Source: VFJL01 sp043721435 | GTDB taxonomy: Bacteria > Pseudomonadota > Gammaproteobacteria > Burkholderiales > Nitrosomonadaceae | Length of the DNA: 14,795 nucleotides | NCBI GenBank assembly: GCA_043721435.1 | Contig: JAYSQR010000098.1 | Location: forward strand, 1 to 14,795 | Reading direction: 5' to 3' | Shown here: positions 7,277-13,922 of the stretch, piece after piece | How the letters are laid out: every line of letters starts with the position of its first letter | Position numbering within the stretch: the stretch's first letter is position 1 | Notes under the pieces: generated by a model | The model's database searches: none | What the model was told of the DNA's origin: nothing | The model's input: only the letters and a program-made list of their open reading frames with translations | Made by a program: the position numbers and the translations under genes

Positions 7277-7900
7277 TCAGCGCGTCTTAAGCAACTCAGC
7301 AATGTCGTGGGCAAACACATCCCCACCCTTGCCGGTGCTCACATACAACCGCAGCTTCCCTGCCGTATCGAAAATATAAGTTCCAGTGGAGTGATCCAGA
7401 TTGTGTTGATCCGGGGCCACACCTGCCTGCTTCTGATAAACGACTTTAAATTCCTGGGCGATTTCTTTCGTGGCCTGCGCATCACCGGATAAGCCCAGAA
7501 ATGTCGGATCAAACGCAGGCACATATTGCGCCAACAGCGCGGAAGTATCGCGCTCCGGATCGATCGTAACAAACAGTACCTGCACTCGCTCGGCATCCTT
7601 GCCAAGTTTCTTCATGGCGGCAGACAACTCCCCCATGGTCGCGGGACATACGTCGGGGCAATGGGTATAGCCGAAAAACAGCACCACCACTTTGCCCTTG
7701 AAATCTGCCAGGGAACGCACCTTGCCGGTATGATCGGCGAGCTTGAAGTCCCGGCCGAAAGCGGCACCGGTAATATCTGTGGCAAGGAATGTTGGTTTAG
7801 CCTCGCCGCGATTGGCCTCACCGCTGCAGCCAGCCAAAGAAATTATCGCCAGCCCTGCAGCAACCAGAAACGCATTAAGAGATTTCACGAAACCGCTCAA
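7277..7900 (-). CDS. sco1: SCO1/SenC copper chaperone lipoprotein
   Basis: Sco proteins deliver copper to, or reduce the cysteines of, the CuA site of CoxB in the periplasm. The copper ligands are visible: CPDVC (Cys81, Cys85) after the LFFGYTH strand, and the distal His170 in LDHSTGTYIFD. The N-terminus is a lipoprotein signal with lipobox LAGC (Cys25). The length of 207 is normal. The frame starts with TTG at 7900, overlapping the ctaB stop as TTGA; a GTG at 7888 giving MKSLNAFLVAAG is an equally good or better signal-peptide start. It is the last gene of the oxidase assembly run, coupled to ctaB. Confidence 0.93.
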   Translation of the reverse strand: MSGFVKSLNAFLVAAGLAIISLAGCSGEANRGEAKPTFLATDITGAAFGRDFKLADHTGKVRSLADFKGKVVVLFFGYTHCPDVCPATMGELSAAMKKLGKDAERVQVLFVTIDPERDTSALLAQYVPAFDPTFLGLSGDAQATKEIAQEFKVVYQKQAGVAPDQHNLDHSTGTYIFDTAGKLRLYVSTGKGGDVFAHDIAELLKTR

Positions 7901-8790
7901 AAGCGGATGTAATGATCTACCAGCAGTACGACAAACAGAGCAGCCAGGTATATGATCGAGAAACGGAATGCTTTACGTGCAAGCTGATCACTGTAATCGC
8001 GATAGATCTTTACCGCGTAATACAGGAAAATAGCGTCCAGCACTACCGCACCGGCGAGATAAATCAGCCCGCTCATCTTGGTGACATAGGGCATCAGCGT
8101 CACGGCGATAAGTATCAGCGTATACAGCAGCACATGCAGACGGGTATATTTGTCGCCATGTGTCACCGGCAGCATGGGCATGCCGACTTTAGCGTACTCC
8201 AGCTTGCGATAGAGCGCCAGCGCCCAGAAATGAGGCGGTGTCCATGCAAAAATGATGAGAAACAGCAGTAACGCGTCAGCGGAAATTTCCCCGGTCACTG
8301 CCGTCCAGCCAAGTACCGGCGGCATTGCGCCAGAAGCACCACCGATGACTATGTTCTGCGGCGTCATCGGCTTCAGTATCACCGTGTAGATGATGGCATA
8401 ACCGATGAAAGTCGCCAGGGTCAGCCACATGGTCAGGGGATTCACCAGCTCATGGAGTATGTAGAGTCCCGCACCACCGACCAATGCCAGGAAGAAAAAG
8501 GTTTCTGGTGAGGTAACCGTTCCCTGTGGTAAAGGCCTGCCACGCGTGCGTGCCATCACCGCATCAATTTTCTGCTCTACCAGACAATTGACTGCTGCTG
8601 CCGCACCCGCCACCAATGCGATTCCCAGTGTGCCAAAAATCAGTGCGTTCAACGGAACCGCGCCGGGCACGGAAAGAAACATGCCGATAATCGCGGTGAA
8701 AACGATGAGCGAAACCACCCGCGGCTTAGTCAATTGATAAAATTGCTGCATACGTGTTGCGGTATGCTGCCAAACCAAGCTAGTTGCCAT
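7897..8790 (-). CDS. ctaB: Protoheme IX farnesyltransferase (heme O synthase)
   Basis: CtaB (CyoE, COX10) transfers a farnesyl group to heme b, making heme O, the precursor of heme A. This 297-residue UbiA-type membrane prenyltransferase has about eight or nine hydrophobic segments. The first polyprenyl-diphosphate motif is NCLVEQKIDAVMARTRGRP (68-86), and LTKPRVVSLIVFTA marks the first helix. The second conserved region is WTPPHFWALALYRKLEYAKV (182-201) followed by GMPMLPVTHG; its usual Asp is Glu (Glu197), a conservative change. AGGAG (8800-8804 opposite strand) lies 9 bases before the ATG. The 68-base gap upstream is where ctaA is often found in related clusters. Confidence 0.97.
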   Translation of the reverse strand: MATSLVWQHTATRMQQFYQLTKPRVVSLIVFTAIIGMFLSVPGAVPLNALIFGTLGIALVAGAAAAVNCLVEQKIDAVMARTRGRPLPQGTVTSPETFFFLALVGGAGLYILHELVNPLTMWLTLATFIGYAIIYTVILKPMTPQNIVIGGASGAMPPVLGWTAVTGEISADALLLFLIIFAWTPPHFWALALYRKLEYAKVGMPMLPVTHGDKYTRLHVLLYTLILIAVTLMPYVTKMSGLIYLAGAVVLDAIFLYYAVKIYRDYSDQLARKAFRFSIIYLAALFVVLLVDHYIRF

Positions 8791-8858
8791 GACAATTGTC
8801 TCCTAATTCATTTCTAAGCTTAAAATCAACCCGCAACGCATATTGTTCAGGCTACATC

Positions 8859-9458
8859 TCAGTGTTTCGTCCCTAACGCATGCTCGATCTGCGAGACTTT
8901 GAGCAGTCGCTTGATATCTTTGGCTATCTTTGCAGCATCGGGATCCTTGGGGAAGCGCATCATCAAGTTTCCTACCGGGTCTATCAAGTAAATGTGATCG
9001 CGTTGCGATGCTGGTGCCGGAAATTCCTCGACTAACTGGCTATCTTTCGCATTAATGAGCCATGTACCTTTGTATTCTTCCACCAAATCCGGTTTGGGCA
9101 GTCCATCATCGTCTATCAGCCATACCCGTTCTATGCGGTCCTTTTCAGTGTGTTGCATCAGCCGCACCTGTCGCATGTAATACAGCTTCTTGCGACACCC
9201 TTCATCGCATGTACTCGAATCCAGCGTCAGCAGTACCCATTTACCACGTAATTGGCGGATACGGAATATCGTGTCATCAGCCTGATTCAGCGCACTGCCT
9301 TGCAATGGCTTGACTTCAATCAACTCACCGTAGTTGTCGCTCGCTGGCCGTACCTTCGAAAAATACAGCAGGTACGAAATGAAGACCGGCGTGCACATCA
9401 GCACTAGTAATAGCAGCAGCTTACGTTTACTTCTTCTGGGAACGCTCTCGTTTGACAC
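8859..9458 (-). CDS. Membrane-anchored SCO-like thioredoxin-fold protein
   Basis: This 199-residue protein has a basic N-terminus (RRSKRK), one membrane segment (about 14-33) and a periplasmic domain. Related genes in betaproteobacterial oxidase clusters are usually annotated only as a transmembrane or hypothetical protein. The soluble part looks like a divergent Sco domain: LRGKWVLLTLDSSTCDEGC carries CxxxC (Cys84, Cys88) where Sco has its copper cysteines, and DHIYLIDPVGNL (His155) sits where Sco has its distal His. I therefore infer copper binding or thiol reduction for oxidase assembly. It starts with GTG at 9458 and overlaps the surf1 end by 32 bases, with a weak ribosome site, so it is probably translated after surf1. 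Confidence 0.85.
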   Translation of the reverse strand: MSNESVPRRSKRKLLLLLVLMCTPVFISYLLYFSKVRPASDNYGELIEVKPLQGSALNQADDTIFRIRQLRGKWVLLTLDSSTCDEGCRKKLYYMRQVRLMQHTEKDRIERVWLIDDDGLPKPDLVEEYKGTWLINAKDSQLVEEFPAPASQRDHIYLIDPVGNLMMRFPKDPDAAKIAKDIKRLLKVSQIEHALGTKH

Positions 9459-10149
9459 TCAACACCAAATAAATAATCATGATCGTCAGCGCCATGGCAT
9501 ACCATTGAAACGCATAACCCAAATTTCTGGCAGCGCCTGAATCAGGACGATCCCACTGGCGCACCAAACCATCTTTTAAATCGTCCTGTTGCAATATCAC
9601 CACTGGTTGTAGCGCAAGTCCCATAGCTTCACGGTAGCGTTCCAGGTGCAAATTTTCCCAGACCTGTCCCGCTACCGTTTCCGTGGAAAGCTCCAGTGTC
9701 CTTTGTGTTGGTGAGATGGCGATTCCTACAACAGCCACCTGATCAGTCGGTGTGGAAATTTCCGGCAATTTACTGCGGTCGCCACCGGCTGCCACCCAGC
9801 CACGATTGACCAGAACATGCATGGAGCTGCTACCCAACCTGAGCGGCGTAATAATATGATAGCCTGCAATTCCCTGGTATATCTTGTTATCAAGGTAAAT
9901 CGTGTGCGCTGGAACATAACTGCCACGCGCCTCAACCCGGCGAAATTTGAGATCCTCCAAGTTGACTGGGATAGTTGGTATCGCAACTGCTGATTGCTGC
10001 GATAACCGCTCAAGCTGCTCCTGCCGCGCCTCTTTCTCCTGCGCCCGCGACAACTGCCAGTTGCCAAGTAGCAGCATGACCACCATGACCGACACTGTAG
10101 CGGCTGTGGACCATAATCGCGGTCGGAACCGCCAGCCTGAAATAGTCAT
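9427..10149 (-). CDS. surf1: SURF1 family cytochrome oxidase assembly protein
   Basis: Surf1 (Shy1) assists insertion of heme a into subunit I of aa3-type oxidases. The 240 residues form the usual two-span protein with a large periplasmic loop: first helix about 13-29, ending in LLLGNWQLSRAQEKE, and last helix about 213-231 after NLGYAFQWYAMAL. Loop landmarks are FRRVEARGSYVP, GYHIITPLRL, VLVNRGWV and the W-R-PDSGAARN region. Its ATG has only a weak ribosome site. The small DUF2909 gene on the other strand separates it from ctaE, so this second half of the cluster (surf1 to sco1) either has its own promoter or depends on readthrough. Confidence 0.95.
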   Translation of the reverse strand: MTISGWRFRPRLWSTAATVSVMVVMLLLGNWQLSRAQEKEARQEQLERLSQQSAVAIPTIPVNLEDLKFRRVEARGSYVPAHTIYLDNKIYQGIAGYHIITPLRLGSSSMHVLVNRGWVAAGGDRSKLPEISTPTDQVAVVGIAISPTQRTLELSTETVAGQVWENLHLERYREAMGLALQPVVILQQDDLKDGLVRQWDRPDSGAARNLGYAFQWYAMALTIMIIYLVLSVKRERSQKK

Positions 10150-10210
10150 TGGATAGTACGCTGAACTCGGCTAAACTCCCGACCTGACCCCGTACTCGAA
10201 AGAACAAATT

Positions 10211-10390
10211 TTGAAAATCGTTGCGATCCTGTTTTTTCTCTTCATACTCGGCAGTCTGGCATCGGCGATGTATTACCTAGTCAAGGATAAGGGACAGAGC
10301 ACGCGCGCAGTCAAAGCCCTCACCGTGCGCATCGGTCTTTCCGTTATCCTGTTCGCCCTGATGATGCTTGGGTTCTATCTCAACCGCTAG
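10211..10390 (+). CDS. Twin transmembrane protein, DUF2909 family
   Basis: This 59-residue protein was read directly from the sequence. It starts with TTG: MKIVAILFFLFILGSLASAM, then a cytoplasmic-looking basic link YYLVKDKGQSTRAVKALTVR, then a second helix IGLSVILFALMMLGFYLNR. This two-helix pattern with KDKGQS-R-VKALT-RIGLS matches the DUF2909 'twin transmembrane protein' family found in betaproteobacterial cox clusters. A stop at 10172 and the absence of other start codons leave TTG as the only sensible start; the ribosome site is weak. It is the only plus-strand gene in the cluster, divergent from surf1 and convergent with ctaE. The function is unknown; oxidase assembly is inferred from location. 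Confidence 0.85.
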   Translation: MKIVAILFFLFILGSLASAMYYLVKDKGQSTRAVKALTVRIGLSVILFALMMLGFYLNR

Positions 10391-10416
10391 CCCTGACTCC
10401 CAGCTCCGCCATCTAC

Positions 10417-10466
10417 CCCCATGAATTGGGGAAACCATCGCGTGTTATCGCGCAGTTACTGCGCGA
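10417..10466. repeat. Two hairpins between convergent DUF2909 gene and ctaE
   Basis: A 5-bp stem CCCCA/TGGGG (10417-10421, 10427-10431) is followed by a strong 8-bp stem TCGCGCAG/CTGCGCGA with a TTA loop (10448-10455, 10459-10466). Neither has a T run on either side, so they are not classical rho-independent terminators, but they lie where transcription of two convergent genes should stop. I see nothing else in the 115-base gap. Confidence 0.4.
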
Positions 10467-10505
10467 GCTGGGCGCAATGCTCATTTTCAGACTGTCGTTC
10501 TATAC

Positions 10506-11363
10506 TTATACTAAATAAACGAAAATAAATAATCCCAGCCAGACCACGTCCACGAAGTGCCAGTACCACGCCACCCCTTCAAATCCAAAATGGTGCTCAG
10601 GCGTGAAATGTCCGGATAGGCAGCGGCCAAGAATCACTATCAGCATGATCGTGCCCACTGTTACATGGAAGCCATGGAAACCGGTCAACATGTAAAACGA
10701 TGCGCCATAGGCTCCGCTCGTCAACTTCAGATTGAGCTCAGAGTAAGCGTGGCCGTATTCATAAATCTGACAGGCAAGAAAGGTAATCCCCAACGCTATC
10801 GTCAGAAACAATGCCAAATTCAACTGGCCGCGCTTGTTGAGTTTCAGCGCCCAGTGTGCCCAGGTACAGGTTACGCCCGAAGTCAGCAGCAGTGCGGTGT
10901 TGATTGCTGGCAGTCCCCATGGACCCATAGGAGTAAACTTCTCACTTGCGCCGGGACCGGCTGTCGGCCAGCCACCCACAAAATCCGGCCACAAAATCTT
11001 ATGCTCCAGGTCGCCGAGCCAGGGAACCGACAGCGCTCGCATGTAATACAGCGCACCAAAAAATGCGGCAAAAAACATTACTTCGGTAAAAATGAACCAG
11101 CTCATGCCCCAGCGGAAGGACATATCCACCTGTTTGTTGAACTTGCCGGCTTCGCTTTCCCGTGCCACAGTACGGAACCAGACGAAAATCATGTAGAAAA
11201 GAATGGAAAAACCAATTGCCAGCAGCCCTTTCCCGATTGGCAGACTGTTGACGCTAAATGCCGCACCAAACCCCAGGAAGAACAGCGCTATCGACCCTAT
11301 CATAGGGTAGGGTGATGGCGGTGGAATGTAATAGTTATCTGTTTGACTTGATTCGTGGCTCAT
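10506..11363 (-). CDS. ctaE: Cytochrome c oxidase subunit III
   Basis: CoxC (CtaE) is the seven-helix membrane subunit that stabilises the aa3 oxidase core. The 285 residues begin with a short cytoplasmic tail YYIPPPSPYPMIGSIALF and show the family landmarks FRWGMSWFIFTEVMFFAAFF, a large loop (WPTAGPGASEKFTPMGPWGL), INTALLLTSGVTCTWAHWAL, YEYGHAYSEL, SGAYGASFYMLTGFHGFHVT and the closing VAWYWHFVDVVWLGLFIFVYLV. The Glu in FTEVMFF and the His pair in GFHGFH are the expected conserved residues. AGGAG (11371-11375 opposite strand) lies 7 bases before the ATG. The DUF2970 gene is 32 bases upstream, in the same run. Confidence 0.97.
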   Translation of the reverse strand: MSHESSQTDNYYIPPPSPYPMIGSIALFFLGFGAAFSVNSLPIGKGLLAIGFSILFYMIFVWFRTVARESEAGKFNKQVDMSFRWGMSWFIFTEVMFFAAFFGALYYMRALSVPWLGDLEHKILWPDFVGGWPTAGPGASEKFTPMGPWGLPAINTALLLTSGVTCTWAHWALKLNKRGQLNLALFLTIALGITFLACQIYEYGHAYSELNLKLTSGAYGASFYMLTGFHGFHVTVGTIMLIVILGRCLSGHFTPEHHFGFEGVAWYWHFVDVVWLGLFIFVYLV

Positions 11364-11395
11364 GTCCCCTCTCCTGCCTATGGTTTAATTAATCT

Positions 11396-11605
11396 CTAGC
11401 TTGTTACCAGCTTGACCATCATTAGTATGATGGTCACAAATATCGCCGCACCAACGATGCCCGCAACAATCACCTGCCCTAGTGTCAGCGTCGCCGCATC
11501 ATGATCGTGATCACTTTTTTTGCGTATACCGAAAAAAGCCCATGATACTGCTTTCATGGCTTGAAGGAATGTCGCCTTAGGCGGCTTCTCGGTGCTGTCC
11601 TTCAA
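11396..11605 (-). CDS. DUF2970 small single-span membrane protein
   Basis: This 69-residue protein resembles the DUF2970 family found between ctaG and coxC in betaproteobacteria. A short amphipathic start (TFLQAMKAVSWAFFGIRKK) matches the family core; a linker with HDHD follows, then one C-terminal membrane helix (about 43-66). The start is a TTG overlapping the ctaG stop as TTGA, so it is probably translated by re-initiation after ctaG; the next Met (17) would remove the conserved N-terminus. Its function is unknown; a role in oxidase assembly is guessed from location. The His/Asp pairs could bind metal, but this is speculative. Confidence 0.85.
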   Translation of the reverse strand: MKDSTEKPPKATFLQAMKAVSWAFFGIRKKSDHDHDAATLTLGQVIVAGIVGAAIFVTIILMMVKLVTS

Positions 11606-12156
11606 ATCGGTTTCGCCTTGCGACCCGCATCAACCGAGTCACTACTCAGTTCAAAAAATGTATATGAAATAGTCATGACGCTCACATCGTCCGGCAAACT
11701 TGGTTCAATCATGAATTGCACCGGCATTTGCCGCACCTCATTTGGTTTCAGCACCTGTTTAGTAAAGCAAAAACACTCCAGTTTTTTCAAATGCTGCGCG
11801 AGCAGTTGCGGGCTGTAACTCGGTATCGCCTGGCCCGCCACTTCACGATCCGAATTGTTCCTGACCTCGTACATCACTTCCACCAACTCGCCCGGATGTA
11901 TGCGTACACTCGCTTGCATGGGTTTGAACTGCCAAGGCAACCCGCGTGTATTAGCATCCAGTTCTACGGTCAGCCAGCGGCTGGTGTCTACCTGAACACT
12001 CTCCGTCAGCGCATCTGCCTTCAGCAGATTGTTGACTCCGGCAACTTCACAGATCTTTTCATAAATCGGTACCAGCGCGAAACCGAAGCCAAACATTGCT
12101 ACTGAAACGATCAGCAGCTTTTTCATTATTGCCGTATTTGCCTGGGCTACACTCAT
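11602..12156 (-). CDS. ctaG: Cytochrome c oxidase assembly protein CtaG/Cox11
   Basis: CtaG (Cox11) inserts copper into the CuB site of subunit I. The 184 residues have a short cytoplasmic tail, one membrane helix (about 13-31, ending LVPIYEKICEVAG with Cys36), and an immunoglobulin-like periplasmic domain. The copper motif ECFCF (Cys128, Cys130) is intact, as are GLPWQFKPMQ, GQAIPSYSPQ and the end strand SLPDDVSVMTISYTFFEL. The length is normal. Its ATG follows directly on the stop of the 35-residue peptide gene, without a strong ribosome site of its own, which suggests coupling. Confidence 0.97.
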   Translation of the reverse strand: MSVAQANTAIMKKLLIVSVAMFGFGFALVPIYEKICEVAGVNNLLKADALTESVQVDTSRWLTVELDANTRGLPWQFKPMQASVRIHPGELVEVMYEVRNNSDREVAGQAIPSYSPQLLAQHLKKLECFCFTKQVLKPNEVRQMPVQFMIEPSLPDDVSVMTISYTFFELSSDSVDAGRKAKPI

Positions 12157-12264
12157 TTACAGTTTTTTTATTATAGCCAAAACAAACATCCCTATCACGA
12201 CCGCCAGCAAAATCAACAGTGTTTTGTATTTCCCGCGCTTCCTGTCATCTGCGTGCTGTGGCAT
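12157..12264 (-). CDS. 35-residue single-span protein (cytochrome oxidase small assembly protein type)
   Basis: This small gene was read directly from the sequence. It encodes a hydrophilic basic start (MPQHADDRKRGKYKT), a hydrophobic helix (LLILLAVVIGMFVLAII) and a KKL end. In betaproteobacteria a short protein of this pattern between ctaD and ctaG is annotated as 'cytochrome oxidase small assembly protein'; this link is from memory. Its ATG is 10 bases after the ctaD stop, and its TAA touches the ctaG ATG, so all three should be translated from one message. The ribosome site is weak. The function is inferred from position only. Confidence 0.8.
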   Translation of the reverse strand: MPQHADDRKRGKYKTLLILLAVVIGMFVLAIIKKL

Positions 12265-12274
12265 CCCGTACCCG

Positions 12275-13900
12275 TTACTTGACGACCGGGGGTGTCACCC
12301 AACTATGATACGGCGCCGGTGATGGCAAATCCCACTCCAGCGTGGTAGCCCCATCCCAAGGCTTGGCCTCTGCTTTCTTTCCGCCACGGATGCACTTCAC
12401 CACTGCAGCGAGGAACACCAGTTGGCTCAAACCAAAGCCGAATGCACCAATGCTGGAGATCATGTTGAAATCGGCGAACTGCAAAGCGTAGTCTGGAACG
12501 CGACGCGGCATGCCCGCCAATCCCAGGAAGTGCTGTACAAAGAAGGTAACGTTGAAGAAAACCATCGACAGCCAGAAATGCAATCTTCCCAGTGATTCAT
12601 CGTACATGTGACCGGTCCATTTCGGTAGCCAATAGTAGACTCCGCCGAACAGAGCAAACAACGATCCCGATACCAGCACATAATGGAAATGTGCAATCAC
12701 ATAGTAGGTTTCCTGTACCTGGATATCCACCGGTATCACCGCACACACCACGCCGCTGAACCCACCTATGGTAAACAGGAAAATGAATCCAATGGCAAAC
12801 AACATCGGCGTCTCAAAGCTCATCGATCCCTGCCACATGGTAGCCGTCCAGTTAAATACTTTCACCCCGGTTGGTACCGCGATCAGCATGGTGGCATACA
12901 TGAAAAACAACTGCGCTGTCACCGGCATTCCCACGGTAAACATGTGATGCGCCCAGACGATGCACGACAGAATGGCGATCGAGGCAGTGGCATAAACCAT
13001 CGACGAATAACCAAACAACGGCTTGCGCGAGAAGGTTGGCAGTATCTCTGAGACGATGCCGAATGCCGGCAATATCATGATGTAAACTTCAGGATGCCCG
13101 AAGAACCAGAAAATATGCTGGAACATTATCGGATCCCCACCGCCTGCCGCATTGAAGAAGTTGGTGCCGAAATGACGGTCGGTCAGCAACATGGTGACCG
13201 TGCCTGCCAGTACCGGCATTACCAGCACCAACAGGTAAGCAGTGATCAACCAGGTCCAGACAAACAGCGGCATTTTCATCAGCGTCATCCCCGGTGCGCG
13301 CATGTTTAGAATGGTGGTGATGATGTTGATCGAGCCCATGATGGAGGAAGCTCCCAGGATGTGGACTGCAAAAATCATCATGTCCATACCCATGCCCATC
13401 TGCACCGACAGTGGCGGATAGAATGTCCAACCACCGGCACCGGCCCCGCCCGGTACAAAAAATGCCGCTACCAGCAGCAATGCCGCCGGCGGCAACAACC
13501 AGAAACTCCAGTTGTTCATGCGAGCAAAAGCCATGTCCGGAGCGCCGATCATCATCGGTACCTGCCAATTGGCAAAACCAACAAAGGCCGGCATGATCGC
13601 GCCGAACACCATTATCAGACCGTGATTTGTAGTGAGCGAGTTAAAAAACTCCGGGGTCATTAGCTGCATACCGGGCTGAAATAATTCAGCCCGAATGCCA
13701 AATGCCATCAACCCGCCAACTATGAACATGGAAAAAGAGAACCACAGGTACATCGTACCGATGTCCTTGTGATTGGTCGTCGTCAACCAGCGCATCATGC
13801 CTTTAGGGGGGCCGTGCGCGTGATCGTCGTGACCGTGCTCGTGACCGTGCTCGTGTCCGTGGCCGTGGCCGTGTGCGTGATCGTCGTGTACTGCTGCCAT
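12275..13900 (-). CDS. ctaD: Cytochrome c oxidase subunit I (A1-type heme-copper oxidase)
   Basis: CtaD (CoxA) is the catalytic, proton-pumping subunit holding heme a and the heme a3-CuB centre. All ligands are present: His93 (heme a), His269, His318 and His319 (CuB), Tyr273 in GHPEVY (cross-linked to His269), His404 (heme a3) and His406 (heme a). D-channel Asp122 and Glu271 and K-channel Lys347 (PTGVK) mark it as the A1 type. The 541 residues include about twelve helices. Unusual is an N-terminal tail with 12 His in residues 5-29, before the normal start RWLTTTNHKDIGTMYLWF. AAGGAG (13909-13914 opposite strand) lies 8 bases before the ATG, supporting the start that includes the tail. It lies 22 bases after ctaC. 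Confidence 0.98.
   Translation of the reverse strand: MAAVHDDHAHGHGHGHEHGHEHGHDDHAHGPPKGMMRWLTTTNHKDIGTMYLWFSFSMFIVGGLMAFGIRAELFQPGMQLMTPEFFNSLTTNHGLIMVFGAIMPAFVGFANWQVPMMIGAPDMAFARMNNWSFWLLPPAALLLVAAFFVPGGAGAGGWTFYPPLSVQMGMGMDMMIFAVHILGASSIMGSINIITTILNMRAPGMTLMKMPLFVWTWLITAYLLVLVMPVLAGTVTMLLTDRHFGTNFFNAAGGGDPIMFQHIFWFFGHPEVYIMILPAFGIVSEILPTFSRKPLFGYSSMVYATASIAILSCIVWAHHMFTVGMPVTAQLFFMYATMLIAVPTGVKVFNWTATMWQGSMSFETPMLFAIGFIFLFTIGGFSGVVCAVIPVDIQVQETYYVIAHFHYVLVSGSLFALFGGVYYWLPKWTGHMYDESLGRLHFWLSMVFFNVTFFVQHFLGLAGMPRRVPDYALQFADFNMISSIGAFGFGLSQLVFLAAVVKCIRGGKKAEAKPWDGATTLEWDLPSPAPYHSWVTPPVVK
13811..13888. repeat. Short tandem repeats encoding the His-rich tail of CtaD
   Basis: The stretch is built from GTG-containing repeats on the plus strand, including two exact copies of GTGACCGTGCTC (13829-13840 and 13841-13852). 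On the coding strand it reads as H-x-H repeats, with the heptad HDDHAHG at both ends (residues 5-11 and 24-30). Such repeats can change in copy number by slippage in 6- or 12-base steps without breaking the frame. Confidence 0.75.
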
Positions 13901-13922
13901 GGTTCTTCTCCTTAGTACTTAC

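Noticed and set aside
10149..10177. Sigma-70 promoter for the DUF2909 gene
   Set aside because: TTGGAT and TAAACT at 17-base spacing match the consensus at only three and four positions, which is near chance.
10448..10466. Rho-independent terminator
   Set aside because: The stem is good but there is no T run on either strand, so it is recorded only as an inverted repeat.
10665..11315. 216-codon plus-strand open frame opposite ctaE
   Set aside because: It lies wholly within ctaE, has no ribosome site or recognisable domain, and its composition follows from the antisense of a membrane protein gene.
13811..13888. CRISPR-like or non-coding tandem repeat
   Set aside because: The repeats are short, contiguous and in frame with ctaD, encoding its His-rich tail behind a strong ribosome site.
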